Notes under the pieces: generated by a model
The model's input: only the letters and a program-made list of their open reading frames with translations
Told to the model about the DNA's origin: nothing
Databases searched by the model: none
Made by a program: the position numbers and the translations under genes
Shown: positions 53,769-64,000 of the stretch, in pieces
How positions within the stretch are numbered: the stretch's first letter is position 1
Layout of the letters: each line of letters opens with the position of its first letter
Assembly (NCBI GenBank): GCA_035501495.1
Contig: DATJWB010000024.1
Coordinates: 1-64,000, forward strand
Direction of reading: 5' to 3'
Length of the DNA: 64,000 bases
Source: JAIQFL01 sp035501495
GTDB taxonomy: Bacteria; Acidobacteriota; Terriglobia; Bryobacterales; Bryobacteraceae

Positions 53769-54110
53769 GAATTTTTTTCACCGGCGCAACTGCCTGTAAA
53801 TGACCGGATTACCATCACGCACCCGAATGCCGCTGCCTGCGCCGCCGGCGACCGCCTGCTACCCTGAACTTCGAGTGACAGGCTTACGCCCCACCGCGTA
53901 AGCTGCAACAAGCTTTATCCTGGCCAGGATACGTTGCATTTCAGGTGGAATCTGAGCCTCCCCGCAAGCCTTCGGGCCCACAGGGAGCCTGGGTTCGAAC
54001 CCACGATCAGAGAGCCGGCAACGGCTTCCATTCATCTGGGCGGCTGGTACGAAGGATCGCTTATCTCCTGGGGCGGAGATAACATCCGAATCGGCCGGCC
54101 GCCTGCAACG
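53769..54110. other. 342-bp intergenic region with small inverted repeats
   Basis: No gene seen. A palindrome, TATCCTGGCCAGGATA, lies at about 53917-53932 and a hairpin CTTACG-CCCCACCG-CGTAAG at about 53884-53903. These could end transcription of the converging genes on either side. A sequence GGGTTCGAACCCA near 53990 looks like a T-loop but no cloverleaf forms around it. Confidence 0.45.
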
Positions 54111-54743
54111 TCAAATTCCCACCTGATCGCTCGGCCGCAGTGTCTCTTCTTTTGCCATCGTCTGCCGCCGCCGGTCGTTCAATCGCACCAGCAGGAGCAG
54201 CAGCAAAGCGGCGCCCAGCGCCACCCCGCAAATCGTCCAGCCGTTCCGAATCAGGAAGCCCTTGGCATCTTCGCGCAACTGAATCCCCAGCCACGCCTCG
54301 CCGAAATACCGGATGATGCGCGCCAGCAGAATCACCGCCACGAACCGGTCGACCGGCGTGTGCAGCGCGCCGGCCGAGATCACGAACACTTTGAGCGGCA
54401 GCGGGACCACCGGAGTCACCGCGGGCACGAACACGCTCATCAGTCCGTAGCGCTGAAACCACCGCTGGAATTTTCCCGGCGATGGCTGGCCCTTTCCGGC
54501 CAGCCTGCGCCCGTGCCGTGCCGCCATAAACAGCGCGACGTTCCCGCCCACCGAACCCGCCACCGCCAGCAGTGCCGTGAAATAGGCATGACCTGGCGCG
54601 TCCACGCTTCCCGCCGCGACCGTCAGAAGCAGAAGGTCCACGCCGCTCGGCAGCGGAATCCCGATCGAGTCCAATATGCTGAGTACCAGGACTCCCCAGG
54701 GGCCGAACGCGACTAATGCCGCAAAGATCTTGTGCATCGTCAA
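54111..54743 (-). CDS. DedA/VTT-domain membrane protein
   Basis: 210 residues. The VTT (SNARE-associated) pattern is present: SILDSIGIPLPSGVDLLLLT at the first re-entrant region, a central FTALLAVAGSVGGNVALFMA helix and FVPAVTPVVPLPLKVFVISA at the second re-entrant loop. Two further helices follow. DedA proteins move lipid carriers such as undecaprenyl phosphate or related phospholipids, which would suit a polysaccharide locus. The start overlaps the permease stop by four bases, so it is the downstream partner in that operon. Confidence 0.88.
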   Translation of the reverse strand: MTMHKIFAALVAFGPWGVLVLSILDSIGIPLPSGVDLLLLTVAAGSVDAPGHAYFTALLAVAGSVGGNVALFMAARHGRRLAGKGQPSPGKFQRWFQRYGLMSVFVPAVTPVVPLPLKVFVISAGALHTPVDRFVAVILLARIIRYFGEAWLGIQLREDAKGFLIRNGWTICGVALGAALLLLLLVRLNDRRRQTMAKEETLRPSDQVGI

Positions 54744-55965
54744 ATAATGTCCGCGAACGATTTCCGTAATTTATAGAACCAGGCGTGGCCCAGCACGAAC
54801 ACCAGCGCGGACAACAGCCAGAGTTTCCAGAGCGAGCCGAACTGCGGCGCCTGGTTGTGCAGGAAGACGTCCCGGTATCCGCGAACCAGAATGTAGATCG
54901 GGTTCTTCCGCGCCAGCGGCAACAGCGTCCGCGGCAGCGAGTCCTCGGGATAGCAGATGGGCGTCGCGAAGAACCAGATGGTCAGCAGGTATCCCAGGAT
55001 TTGCCCGAGGTCCCGCACAAACACACCCAGCGCCGCCAGAAACCAACTCAAGCCCGCGGTAAACAGCAACTGTGGAACGACCATCACCGGGAGCCAGAAC
55101 ACCGCCGGAGGCACCCCGCGGCGCACTACCAGCAGGAACACACAGTACAGGAGGATGGCGAACAACTCGCTGACCAGCCCGGCAACAACGAGGTTGACCG
55201 GAAGCGTTTCTACCGCGAATACCAGCTTCTTCACGAAATTGCGATGCTCCAGCATAACACCAGGCGAGCGCCCCACCGCCTCGCTGAATGCCAGCCACGG
55301 CAGCATCCCGGCCAGGTAATACAGCGCGAAACCCTCGCGGCTGGGATCACCCGGAAAAGTCGACTTCAGGATGAAGCCGAAGACGTAAAAGTAGGTCAGC
55401 ATCAGCAGCAGCGGGTTCATCACCGTCCAGAACGATCCGCCGAACGAGCCGCGGTACCGGCCCAACACGTCGCGACGCACCATCACCCGGATCAGGCTGC
55501 GATTCCGCCAGATCGTCTGCAGCGGATACACCACCGCGCGTCCCATGCCGCGCCACAATCGTTCGCGCGCCAGGCTGCCGCGCGTTGCAATCCGCACCCG
55601 GCCGAGCGTCACGACGCCGCTTTTCGTGGCGGCGTCCACTGCCACGAATGGCCAGCCCTTCTCGTAATACCAGCAGACGTTCTCGCGCAACGGAGACAGC
55701 AGCACCAGGTAACGCCCGTCCTCCGGAGGCAGTTCGAAATCCAGGCGCACGGTCGTGGTCTCGTTGGGCTTCACGTCGCGTTCCGGTTGCGCCCGAGGCC
55801 CGTCCACAATCAGCGTCCCGGTGTCCGCGTCGAAGACGTGACAGCCGATCCCGAATCCCTCGGACGCGCGCCACGTTTCCTGCGTGTGATTGCGGACGAT
55901 GAACTCGGCATGCACGCCTCCACGGTCCGGTATGCGCTTCACCTGCAAGACGACGTAGTCGGTGC

Positions 55966-55969
<4 letters not shown>
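54740..55969 (-). CDS. Polysaccharide ABC transporter permease (Wzm-like) with N-terminal beta-sandwich domain
   Basis: 409 residues. Residues 1-120 are soluble and strand-rich (QVKRIPDRGGVHAEFIVRNH, FGIGCHVFDADTGTLI, TTTVRLDFELPPEDGRYLVL), much like a Wzt C-terminal glycan-binding domain. The ABC-2 permease follows from about 140: RRDVLGRYRGSFGGSFWTVM, YYLAGMLPWLAFSEAVG, five to six helices and a final ATPICYPEDSLP loop. Normal Wzm proteins are about 260 residues, so the N-terminal domain is an addition. It forms an operon with the GT4-methyltransferase fusion (four-base overlap) and the DedA gene. Its ATPase is probably the Wzt-like protein at 42-43 kb. Confidence 0.9.
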
Positions 55970-57966
<1,997 letters not shown>

Positions 57967-57967
57967 T

Positions 57968-58645
57968 TCAGCGAACCAGCTCCATCGAGAAGGTCGCCGC
58001 CGAAAGCGGGATCCGGATGAGGAGCGGCGTGCGGGCCGGGTCCCGCGCAAAGAAGAGTTCGATGTGGAAGTCGGCCTTCGGGCCTTTCACGTAGGCGACC
58101 ACGTGATCGGTCACGGTCGGTTTGTCGCCTACCGGAATGGTCATGGCGCCGGTATACTCCGTTCGGACCGAATACGCCGACCCCAGGAAGATCTTCTGTG
58201 CCGGCGGCATTCTGCCCTGTCCCATCTCACGCCTTGTAAAATAAATGAAGGTCAGTGCATCGCGCGCGCACGCCGGCAGGTCGAGATCGCTCTGTCCGCC
58301 GTCTTTGGGGAACACCGTGACGCGATGAGCCGTCCCCTTCTGCTGGTCGAAGGAGGTCTTCTCCTGGGTCTTTTTGCCGCCGTGGCTGATCGTCCGTTCC
58401 AAAGAGAGTGAGCACAGCTCCGCGGTCGCGGTGGACTGGTACTTGTCGGAGATCGCGAAGCCCGGAACCCCGGCCGACAGGGTCGCGGCGAAGCTCCATC
58501 CCGAATCGGCGTGACGCGCCGAGAACGTCACTTCTCCCAGGCTCAATCCACTCGGCCAATTGACGTTGTACCTTAGCGCTTCATCCTGAAACGGGAACCC
58601 CGTCTGTGCAAACAGGGAAGAGGCAAACGCGAGCCATAATGCCAT
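57968..58645 (-). CDS. Secreted DUF3108-like protein
   Basis: 225 residues from MALWLAFASSLFAQTGFPFQ, a signal peptide. The upstream open frame is the hairpin repeat pair and was rejected. The domain shows LRYNVNWPSGLSLGEVTFSA, the internal strand pattern of DUF3108, ALTFIYFTRREMGQG and a final PLLIRIPLSAATFSMELVR. Such proteins bind or sense something in the periplasm or outer membrane, function unknown. It lies directly upstream of the GT4-methyltransferase fusion and is probably in that operon. No ribosome site is visible because the repeat ends nine bases before the ATG. Confidence 0.85.
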   Translation of the reverse strand: MALWLAFASSLFAQTGFPFQDEALRYNVNWPSGLSLGEVTFSARHADSGWSFAATLSAGVPGFAISDKYQSTATAELCSLSLERTISHGGKKTQEKTSFDQQKGTAHRVTVFPKDGGQSDLDLPACARDALTFIYFTRREMGQGRMPPAQKIFLGSAYSVRTEYTGAMTIPVGDKPTVTDHVVAYVKGPKADFHIELFFARDPARTPLLIRIPLSAATFSMELVR

Positions 58646-58654
58646 GCTGGCGAT

Positions 58655-58809
58655 GTGGCGCAGGCACTCGTGCCTGCCGCGTCCCCAGTCATGGGGACGC
58701 TTGTCGGGTGCGCACCGTGTCGTTGTCGCCCGAGGTCCCCCGAATCTCGTGCCAGCGAGAAATGCGTCCCGATGAGTCGGGACGCGGCAGGCACGAGTGC
58801 CTGCGCCAC
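58655..58809. repeat. Inverted pair of the hairpin repeat family (BIME-like)
   Basis: A forward copy at 58655-58700 (stem GCGTCCCCA, loop GTCA) faces an inverted copy at 58764-58809 (stem GCGTCCCGA, loop CTCA). The 5' hairpin CAGGCAC-TC-GTGCCTG is perfect in both. The spacer holds TTGTCGGGTGCGCACCGTG, which also recurs with changes in the array at 172-190. Confidence 0.9.
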
Positions 58810-58863
58810 GTCTTGGGGACAGACACGAGTGTCCGCGTCCCATGGAAAAAACAGGAGGAAGCG

Positions 58864-60021
58864 TCATCGATGAGCTATCGTTGCGGAGCCCGTGTGCTGC
58901 TTTACCGCGCTCGATCGCTCCGCAACTTCGTGGTAAACCTCGAGAGTTCTCTGAGCCGTTTTCTGCCAACTGAAGTGCGCCGCGCGCTGCAATCCGAGCC
59001 GCTCCATCCGCTGCCGCAGTTCCGAATCGAGCAGCAGATCGGCCAGCGCCCGCACCATCTCATCCACCGAGTAGGGGTCAAACACGATCGCCGCGCCATC
59101 CACCACTTCGGGAAGCGCCGACGTGTTGGAGCACACCACCGCACGGCCGCATGCCATGGCTTCCAGAACCGGTAGTCCGAAGCCCTCATAAAATGACGGG
59201 AACACGAACAGGTCGCAGGCATTATACAGGTCGAGCAGATCGCGGTCGGAGACGAAACCGAAAAACTGAATGCGGTCCGAGACGCCCGATTCGCGCGCAG
59301 CCTCGTGAACCCGGTCCGCGAACCAGGTCTCCTTGCCGGCCAGCACCAGGTTCTGCTTGAGTTGCGGGTACGCCCGCACCAGGCGCGCAAAAGCACGAAT
59401 CAGGCCGACCTGATTTTTCCGCGGCTGGATATCGCCCACCGCCAGCAGAAATGGCGCGGCGATCGAAAAACGGTCGCGCACCGCGCCGCCCGCCGCCTCG
59501 CGCGAAATCGGCCGGAATTGCGAGGCCGCCGCGTTGGGCACCACCACCACCTTGTCCTCTTCCAGGTCGCCGTACACCTTGAGGATCGACGCCCGGGAGA
59601 ACTCGCTGCCGGTGAGAATCTTCGCCGCCTGCTGCACGGTGCGCTCCACGGTCCACTGCAACTGCCACGCGCGCTCCCGCGGAAAGTACTCCGGATGCTC
59701 CAGAAAACTCACGTCGTGGACGCTGACCACCACCGGCACCGAACACCCCAGCGGAGCCGTATACTGCACATGCAGCAGGTCAGGACGGTCTGCCCGCACC
59801 TTCATCGCGAGATCGAAGCCGAGCCTCAGAAACGGATTGGCGGAGATGCGCCGAGTCTGGAAGCGCGCCGGGATATGCTGTGCCGCATCATCGGCCGATA
59901 CATACGCCACGAATTCGGAGTGTCCGTCTTGAGCCGCGAATGCGTTCAACAGGCTGCGAACGTATACCTCGTTACCAGTGAGGTGGCGGCCGATGGCGTG
60001 AGCATCAACGGCAAAACGCAT
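58864..60021 (-). CDS. Family 4 glycosyltransferase
   Basis: 385 residues starting MRFAVDAHAIGRHLTGNEVY. GT-B features: VVVSVHDVSFLEHPEYFPRE, LTGSEFSRASILKVYG, LLAVGDIQPRKNQVGLIRAF, VFPSFYEGFGLPVLEAMACG with both Glu donor contacts, and SALPEVVDGAAIVFDPYSVD. This subgroup is typical of mannosyl- and glucosyltransferases in exopolysaccharide loci. It ends 55 bp from the hairpin repeat pair and starts 43 bp after the next GT4 stop. Confidence 0.92.
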   Translation of the reverse strand: MRFAVDAHAIGRHLTGNEVYVRSLLNAFAAQDGHSEFVAYVSADDAAQHIPARFQTRRISANPFLRLGFDLAMKVRADRPDLLHVQYTAPLGCSVPVVVSVHDVSFLEHPEYFPRERAWQLQWTVERTVQQAAKILTGSEFSRASILKVYGDLEEDKVVVVPNAAASQFRPISREAAGGAVRDRFSIAAPFLLAVGDIQPRKNQVGLIRAFARLVRAYPQLKQNLVLAGKETWFADRVHEAARESGVSDRIQFFGFVSDRDLLDLYNACDLFVFPSFYEGFGLPVLEAMACGRAVVCSNTSALPEVVDGAAIVFDPYSVDEMVRALADLLLDSELRQRMERLGLQRAAHFSWQKTAQRTLEVYHEVAERSSAVKQHTGSATIAHR

Positions 60022-60063
60022 GAACCGTACCAGTATAGCGGAGCATTGTGACCCTGGGCTGTG

Positions 60064-61248
60064 TTAAAAATCCAGCCTGCGCCATGCGGCCTCCCATGTA
60101 AACTCCTTTTCTAACAGTAGCCTGCCAGCCGCCCCGAGTTTGCTTCTCAGGCCGTTGCACGCTAACAGCCGTGATACCGCTTCGGTGAATTCACCGGGGC
60201 CTTCCGCCAGTAAAATGTTCTCTCCGTCACGTATTGGCAGCCCCTCGGCGCCCACTGGTGTAGAAACTACCGGCAATCCGGCAGCCCAGGCCTCCAGAAC
60301 TTTCAACCGGGTACCGCTGCCCGCCAGTAGCGGCACCACCGCCAGTTTGGCGCGCGCCAGTTCCCGAACCGCATCGTCCACTTGACCTTGTACCTCGATC
60401 CGAGGATCGCCGGATGTAAATTGTCGCACCGCGGATGGATTTCTACCCACCAGGCGCCACACCAGTCCGGGCCAGCGCTCCCGCAATGCAGGCCAGATCT
60501 CTCGGCGAAAGAATCGCACGGCCGACCGGTTGGGGTGGTACTCCATGTTCCCCGAAAACACGATCACCTCTTCGTTCCCCGGCTCGGGAAGAGGCGTGGA
60601 CGGAATCGCGTTCGGGTAAACCGCGATATTCGCTCCCGGCGCGATCGCGCGGGCCTGCTCCGCATCCCGTTCCGAAGCCGCCAAGACCTGGGAAAACCGC
60701 GGCAGCCACTCGCGCTCCAGTTCCAGGGAAGCCTGCCGAAACACGCGATGCGCCAGCCCCGCCGGACTTCCCTCCACAGCCGACAACCGCTCGTGCAGCG
60801 TGGATTCGACGTTGTGCAAATCCAGCACCGTGCGTGCACAACTCCCCGACAATTGGCTCCAGTAAGGCGCGCACCAGAAGTGCTCGATGATGCCGAGGTC
60901 ATAGTGCGTGCCCGCCAGCGCGTCTTCGATAGAACTCGCGAACCCGGCGAAGCGGTCCACCAGGGGAGGCACACCGCGCGCCACCCGGGCGGCATTGCGC
61001 AGCGCGCGCGCCGCCACGCCGCGGCCGTTTCGCGGCAGACCGATGACGGCCACGCGCCGCACCAGGCCTCGCGGCATATGCGCCGCGGGATCCTCGGCGC
61101 CAGGCTGGCGGAAGACGATCAGATCCACCTCGTAGGACCGCGCCAGGTATTGCAGCAGCGACGCTGTGCGCAAGGCTCCGCCGCCTGCCAGAGGGTAAGG
61201 AGCCTCCGGCGCCAGCAACAACGCAGACGGCCGGCTGCTATTCTCCAA
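60064..61248 (-). CDS. Family 4-like glycosyltransferase
   Basis: 394 residues. ALLLAPEAPYPLAGGGALRT opens an N-terminal GT-B domain with a glycine-rich loop, and TVLDLHNVESTLHERLS is the usual acceptor-side segment. The C-terminal domain holds IVFSGNMEYHPNRSAVRFFR, LVGRNPSA, VPLLAGSGTRLKVLEAWAAG and STPVGAEGLPI. These match the second domain of the bifunctional enzyme at 44.6-46.9 kb, so the two probably share an ancestor. It overlaps the upstream GT4 gene by 11 bp. Confidence 0.9.
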   Translation of the reverse strand: MENSSRPSALLLAPEAPYPLAGGGALRTASLLQYLARSYEVDLIVFRQPGAEDPAAHMPRGLVRRVAVIGLPRNGRGVAARALRNAARVARGVPPLVDRFAGFASSIEDALAGTHYDLGIIEHFWCAPYWSQLSGSCARTVLDLHNVESTLHERLSAVEGSPAGLAHRVFRQASLELEREWLPRFSQVLAASERDAEQARAIAPGANIAVYPNAIPSTPLPEPGNEEVIVFSGNMEYHPNRSAVRFFRREIWPALRERWPGLVWRLVGRNPSAVRQFTSGDPRIEVQGQVDDAVRELARAKLAVVPLLAGSGTRLKVLEAWAAGLPVVSTPVGAEGLPIRDGENILLAEGPGEFTEAVSRLLACNGLRSKLGAAGRLLLEKEFTWEAAWRRLDF

Positions 61249-62296
61249 AGCGCTTGCGAGCCTCCAGGTAAACCTCGTGCGTCAAACCAGCCGTGCGTTC
61301 CCAGGAAAAGCTCCTGGCATGCGCCAGCGATCGGTCACGCCATGCGGGGAGGCATTCGGGGCGGGCGGCCGCCTCGCACATGGCCCGCGCCAGGGGCACT
61401 TCGCCATCGGCATACATCGCCGCATCGCCCCCGGCCTCGGCAACCGCGCTCGAGGCAATCACCGCGGCGCCGCACTGCATGGCTTCCAGCACAGGCAGGC
61501 CGAATCCCTCATACAGCGAAGGGTAGACGAATGCCAGAGCGCCCGAGTACAACTCCGGCAGCGATTCGTCCGGCACCTCGCCCAGCACGCGAAGCCCGGG
61601 CTCCTCCGGAAGAGGAGCAAAATCGGCGCGCCGCCGCCCCGCCAGCACCAGGTCAACCGGGTATTGCCGCCGCACCTCGCGCCAGGCCGTGAGCAGCGCA
61701 GGCAGGTTCTTGCGAGGCTCCAGGGTCCCGACAAACAGGAAATACGGGGGCCGTCCGCTCGTTTCCACGCCGATCGGCCTCATCCACGGCGCCGCAGCCT
61801 CCGGGATCGCCACCACGCGGTCGGGACGCAGCCGAAACCGCTCGATCGCCTGCTTCCGGACCGACTCACTCGGAGTAATGACCATGGTTGCGATGCCTAG
61901 TTCTAACAACACCGGAGTCCGCCCTCTGACTCGCTGCGCGGCATGATGCCATCCTGGATACATCCAGGGAGACAAATCGTGCAGGGTCAGGACCGACGGG
62001 CAGCGAGCGAGATACGGAACCGCGAAATCCGGGCCGTGCACCACGTCGGCGCCGAGCCGCGTCAACTCCTGCGGAAGCCCCCAGAGCCACCAGCGGCGCT
62101 CGACGGCGCCGCGCGGGCCGCCACCCCGCTGGAGGTTCGCGGGCCCCACGTCCGGCATGCGAAACGGCTGGTCCGACACCAGAAAGTACTCGTCCTCCGG
62201 GAACTCACGCGCCAGGGCCACGCTCAGTTCCGCGGTATACCGCGCCAGGCCGCCGCTCGTGAGAGCGAGCGCAGCCGCCTCAATCGCTACGCGCAT
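61238..62296 (-). CDS. Family 4 glycosyltransferase
   Basis: 352 residues. The start MRVAIEAAALALTSGGLARY and VHGPDFAVPYLARCPSVLTLH form the N-terminal GT-B domain. ITPSESVRKQAIERFRLRPD, YFLFVGTLEPRKNLPALLTA, VYPSLYEGFGLPVLEAMQCG and SAVAEAGGDAAMYAD complete the family pattern. It is first of three consecutive leftward GT4 genes. A single hairpin repeat lies ten bases upstream of its ATG. Confidence 0.92.
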   Translation of the reverse strand: MRVAIEAAALALTSGGLARYTAELSVALAREFPEDEYFLVSDQPFRMPDVGPANLQRGGGPRGAVERRWWLWGLPQELTRLGADVVHGPDFAVPYLARCPSVLTLHDLSPWMYPGWHHAAQRVRGRTPVLLELGIATMVITPSESVRKQAIERFRLRPDRVVAIPEAAAPWMRPIGVETSGRPPYFLFVGTLEPRKNLPALLTAWREVRRQYPVDLVLAGRRRADFAPLPEEPGLRVLGEVPDESLPELYSGALAFVYPSLYEGFGLPVLEAMQCGAAVIASSAVAEAGGDAAMYADGEVPLARAMCEAAARPECLPAWRDRSLAHARSFSWERTAGLTHEVYLEARKRFGE

Positions 62297-62305
62297 AAAT
62301 CAACG

Positions 62306-62351
62306 GTGGCGCAGGCACTCCTGCCTGCCGGGCCCCGACTCATCGGGGCGC
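62306..62351 (+). repeat. Single copy of the hairpin repeat family
   Basis: A forward copy beginning GTGGCGCAGGCACTCCTGCC, with stem GCCCCGA, loop CTCA and TCGGGGC. It lies in the 84-bp gap between the GT4 gene and rmlB. Confidence 0.88.
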
Positions 62352-62380
62352 TTTTTGGCCGCCGCCAAACCACGTTTCGC

Positions 62381-63388
62381 TCATCGATGCGCGTAGTTCT
62401 GCTCGTAGTAGGTTCGATAGTCGCCACTGCGCACGCGGGCTACCCACTCTTTGTTTGCCCGATACCAATCCACCGTCTTCGCCAGCCCCTGTTCGAAGTC
62501 CACCACCGGCCGCCAGCCTGTCTCTTGCATCACTTTCCCGCTGGACAGCGCATATCTGCGGTCATGACCCGGGCGGTCGGGAACGTACTCGATCAGAGAT
62601 TCCGGCCTTTGAGTGAGTGACAGCACCTGCCGCACCACCTCGAGGTTCGGCAGGGAACGATTCCCCCCGATATTGTATATCTCGCCGCCGCGGCCCTTCG
62701 CCAGTACCGATAAGAGGCCCCGGCAATGGTCGTCCACATATAACCAGTCGCGAACCTGCATGCCGTCGCCGTAAACCGGCAAGGAGCGGTTCTCCAGCGC
62801 GTTGGTAATCATCAGCGGAATCAGTTTCTCCGGAAACTGGTACGGACCGTAATTATTGGACGCCCGGGTGATCACCACCGGCACCCGGTAGGTGACGAAA
62901 TAGGAACGCGCCAGAAGGTCGGACCCGGCCTTGGAAGCCGAATACGGGCTGCTGGGATTGAGCGGAGACTCCTCGCTGGCCTCCCGCGGCGCAGCCACGC
63001 TGCCGTATACCTCGTCCGTGGAGACGTGCACAAACCGTCCGACGCCGAGCCTCCGCGCCGCCTCGAGCAGCGTGAATGTGCCGCGCAGATTCGTCTGGAT
63101 CACCGGTTCCGGCGACAGAATGCTGCGATCCACGTGTGACTCGGCGGCGAAATGCACGATCGCGTCCGGACGGCTGCTTTCGACGAGCGATTCCACCAAT
63201 TGGCCGTTACAGATGTCGCCGTGCACGAAACGATACCGCTCGGACTTGTCCACTGCCGCCAGGTTCTCCAGGTTTCCGGCGTAAGTCAGTTTGTCCAGAT
63301 TGAGTACGTGGTGATCGGTCTCGCCAATTGCCAGACGAATGAAGGCCGATCCAATGAAGCCCGCGCCGCCAGTAACAAGAATCTTCAT
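62381..63388 (-). CDS. rmlB: dTDP-glucose 4,6-dehydratase
   Basis: 335 residues from MKILVTGGAGFIGSAFIRLA; eight codons upstream add nothing. NAD-binding TGGAGFIG (6-13) and the catalytic VSTDEVYG and SPYSASKAGSDLL (Tyr-x3-Lys) identify the enzyme. ASNNYGPYQFPEKLIPLMI and YVDDHCRG follow, all diagnostic for RmlB. It makes dTDP-4-keto-6-deoxyglucose, the precursor of rhamnose and other deoxy sugars. It starts 30 bp after the RmlC-like gene in the same direction, so the two are probably one operon. rmlA and rmlD are not in the window. Confidence 0.94.
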   Translation of the reverse strand: MKILVTGGAGFIGSAFIRLAIGETDHHVLNLDKLTYAGNLENLAAVDKSERYRFVHGDICNGQLVESLVESSRPDAIVHFAAESHVDRSILSPEPVIQTNLRGTFTLLEAARRLGVGRFVHVSTDEVYGSVAAPREASEESPLNPSSPYSASKAGSDLLARSYFVTYRVPVVITRASNNYGPYQFPEKLIPLMITNALENRSLPVYGDGMQVRDWLYVDDHCRGLLSVLAKGRGGEIYNIGGNRSLPNLEVVRQVLSLTQRPESLIEYVPDRPGHDRRYALSSGKVMQETGWRPVVDFEQGLAKTVDWYRANKEWVARVRSGDYRTYYEQNYAHR

Positions 63389-63418
63389 AGAGTGAGAGGG
63401 CCGGGAATCCACCCCCGG

Positions 63419-63988
63419 TTACTTCTTCTGGGTCTCCCAGTCGTAGTGAATCGAGGGATGGTTATACGAAATGCGGCCTTCATCCCGCGGATTGTAGAAA
63501 CGGTCCGTCATGTACACCAGCAGGGCGGCTTCGCTGCCGATCACTTTGTACCCGTGTCCCACACCGGGGGGAATCAAAACCTGCCACGGGCGCAGCGCGC
63601 CGAGGTACATCGTGTTGCGCTGGCCGAACGTCACCGAGCCGATCCGCAAGTCCACCAGAGCCACCTGAAACATGCCCATCACGGGTGTCCAGCAATCGGT
63701 CTGGTGCAGGTGATAATGAAACGCCTTGACCGTTCCGGGGTAACTCAGGGCCGCCGAAACCTGGCTCGTTTCGGCCGGAAACGACGCCGCCAATCCCTGA
63801 CCCATGCGTTGCACCTCGAGGAAGTATCCGCGGTCGTCCGGATGCAGCTTCAGAGCTTCCACCCGCACCCCGGCAATCAGGTGCGGCGAGTCCGGCGAGG
63901 CGATCACCGCGCCGATGCCCAGGCTGCATTCGGGAAGCGCCAAGTGGAGGTCACCCGCGGAAGCCAGTTCCGCGCGCACCCTCTCCAT
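63419..63988 (-). CDS. dTDP-4-dehydrorhamnose 3,5-epimerase-like protein
   Basis: 189 residues with GGGGAGA before the ATG at 63988, so the gene looks complete although it nearly touches the window edge. The RmlC cupin shows LHPDDRGYFLEVQRMG, VSAALSYPGTVKAFHYHLHQ with His residues of the active site, DCWTPVMGMFQVALVDLR and VLIPPGVGHGYKVIGSEAAL. The first 40 residues are an extra segment before the usual start of the fold. It should epimerise C3 and C5 of dTDP-4-keto-6-deoxyglucose, or act on C3 only. The ending YDWETQKK is typical. Confidence 0.88.
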   Translation of the reverse strand: MERVRAELASAGDLHLALPECSLGIGAVIASPDSPHLIAGVRVEALKLHPDDRGYFLEVQRMGQGLAASFPAETSQVSAALSYPGTVKAFHYHLHQTDCWTPVMGMFQVALVDLRIGSVTFGQRNTMYLGALRPWQVLIPPGVGHGYKVIGSEAALLVYMTDRFYNPRDEGRISYNHPSIHYDWETQKK

Positions 63989-64000
63989 GGCCGTCTCCCC

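Noticed and set aside
53975..54060. T-loop-like GGGTTCGAACCCA suggesting a tRNA
   Set aside because: No acceptor, D or anticodon stem can be formed around it on either strand; the match is just a palindrome.

Overview
The window looks like the replication-origin side of a chromosome from an acidobacterium of the Solibacter/Bryobacter group. The lineage call rests on family content. There is a beta-propeller protein ending in the Solibacter-type C-terminal domain (TIGR03437-like), an 'acidobacterial duplicated orphan permease' (ADOP), and an acidobacterial-type VWFA protein. The DNA is GC-rich and carries many small secreted proteins of unknown role. No rRNA, prophage, CRISPR array or intact insertion sequence was seen.

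Layout. 1-5.8 kb: a hairpin-repeat array, then leftward genes for secreted proteins (a gluzincin-like TPR protein, an SBBP/TIGR03437 protein, a LamG/DUF1080-like protein) and a tRNA-Gly(GCC). 5.8-11.3 kb: dnaA-dnaN-gyrB, with DnaA-box-like sites on both sides of dnaA and no recF between dnaN and gyrB. 11.3-18.8 kb: Uma2-like protein, discoidin-domain membrane protein, ADOP permease, S41 peptidase and two frameshifted genes. 18.8-24.4 kb: a leftward block mnmG-rsmG-parA-parB-methyltransferase, with three perfect parS sites between rsmG and parA. 24.6-29.3 kb: purD, then a tight three-gene operon of sensor kinase, archaemetzincin and sigma-54-type response regulator. 29.5-36.2 kb: a scarred region with broken HEAT, M1-peptidase and YVTN genes. 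A 2.8-kb segment has landed inside the YVTN gene, and a 114-bp piece of a beta-lactamase-fold gene is duplicated. 36.2-41.5 kb: cytochrome c plus PQQ dehydrogenase pair and other secreted proteins. 42-64 kb: a large surface-polysaccharide locus with an ABC exporter (Wzt-like ATPase and Wzm-like permease, 11 kb apart on opposite strands), a methyltransferase with a long coiled coil, about ten glycosyltransferase modules, a DedA/VTT protein and rmlB/rmlC-type dTDP-sugar genes.

How it works together. The dnaA/dnaN/gyrB and parABS genes start replication and segregate the new origins. The polysaccharide locus probably makes nucleotide sugars (RmlB/RmlC), assembles a glycan on the cytoplasmic face, may cap it by methylation, and exports it through the ABC transporter. 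A family of hairpin repeats with compensatory stem changes (REP/BIME-like) is scattered through intergenic spaces at 0.05-0.24, 32.1, 47.6, 58.7 and 62.3 kb.

Caveat. At least five genes carry frameshifts or stops. The housekeeping genes are intact, so I read most of these as real decay, but single-base assembly errors cannot be excluded from one sequence.
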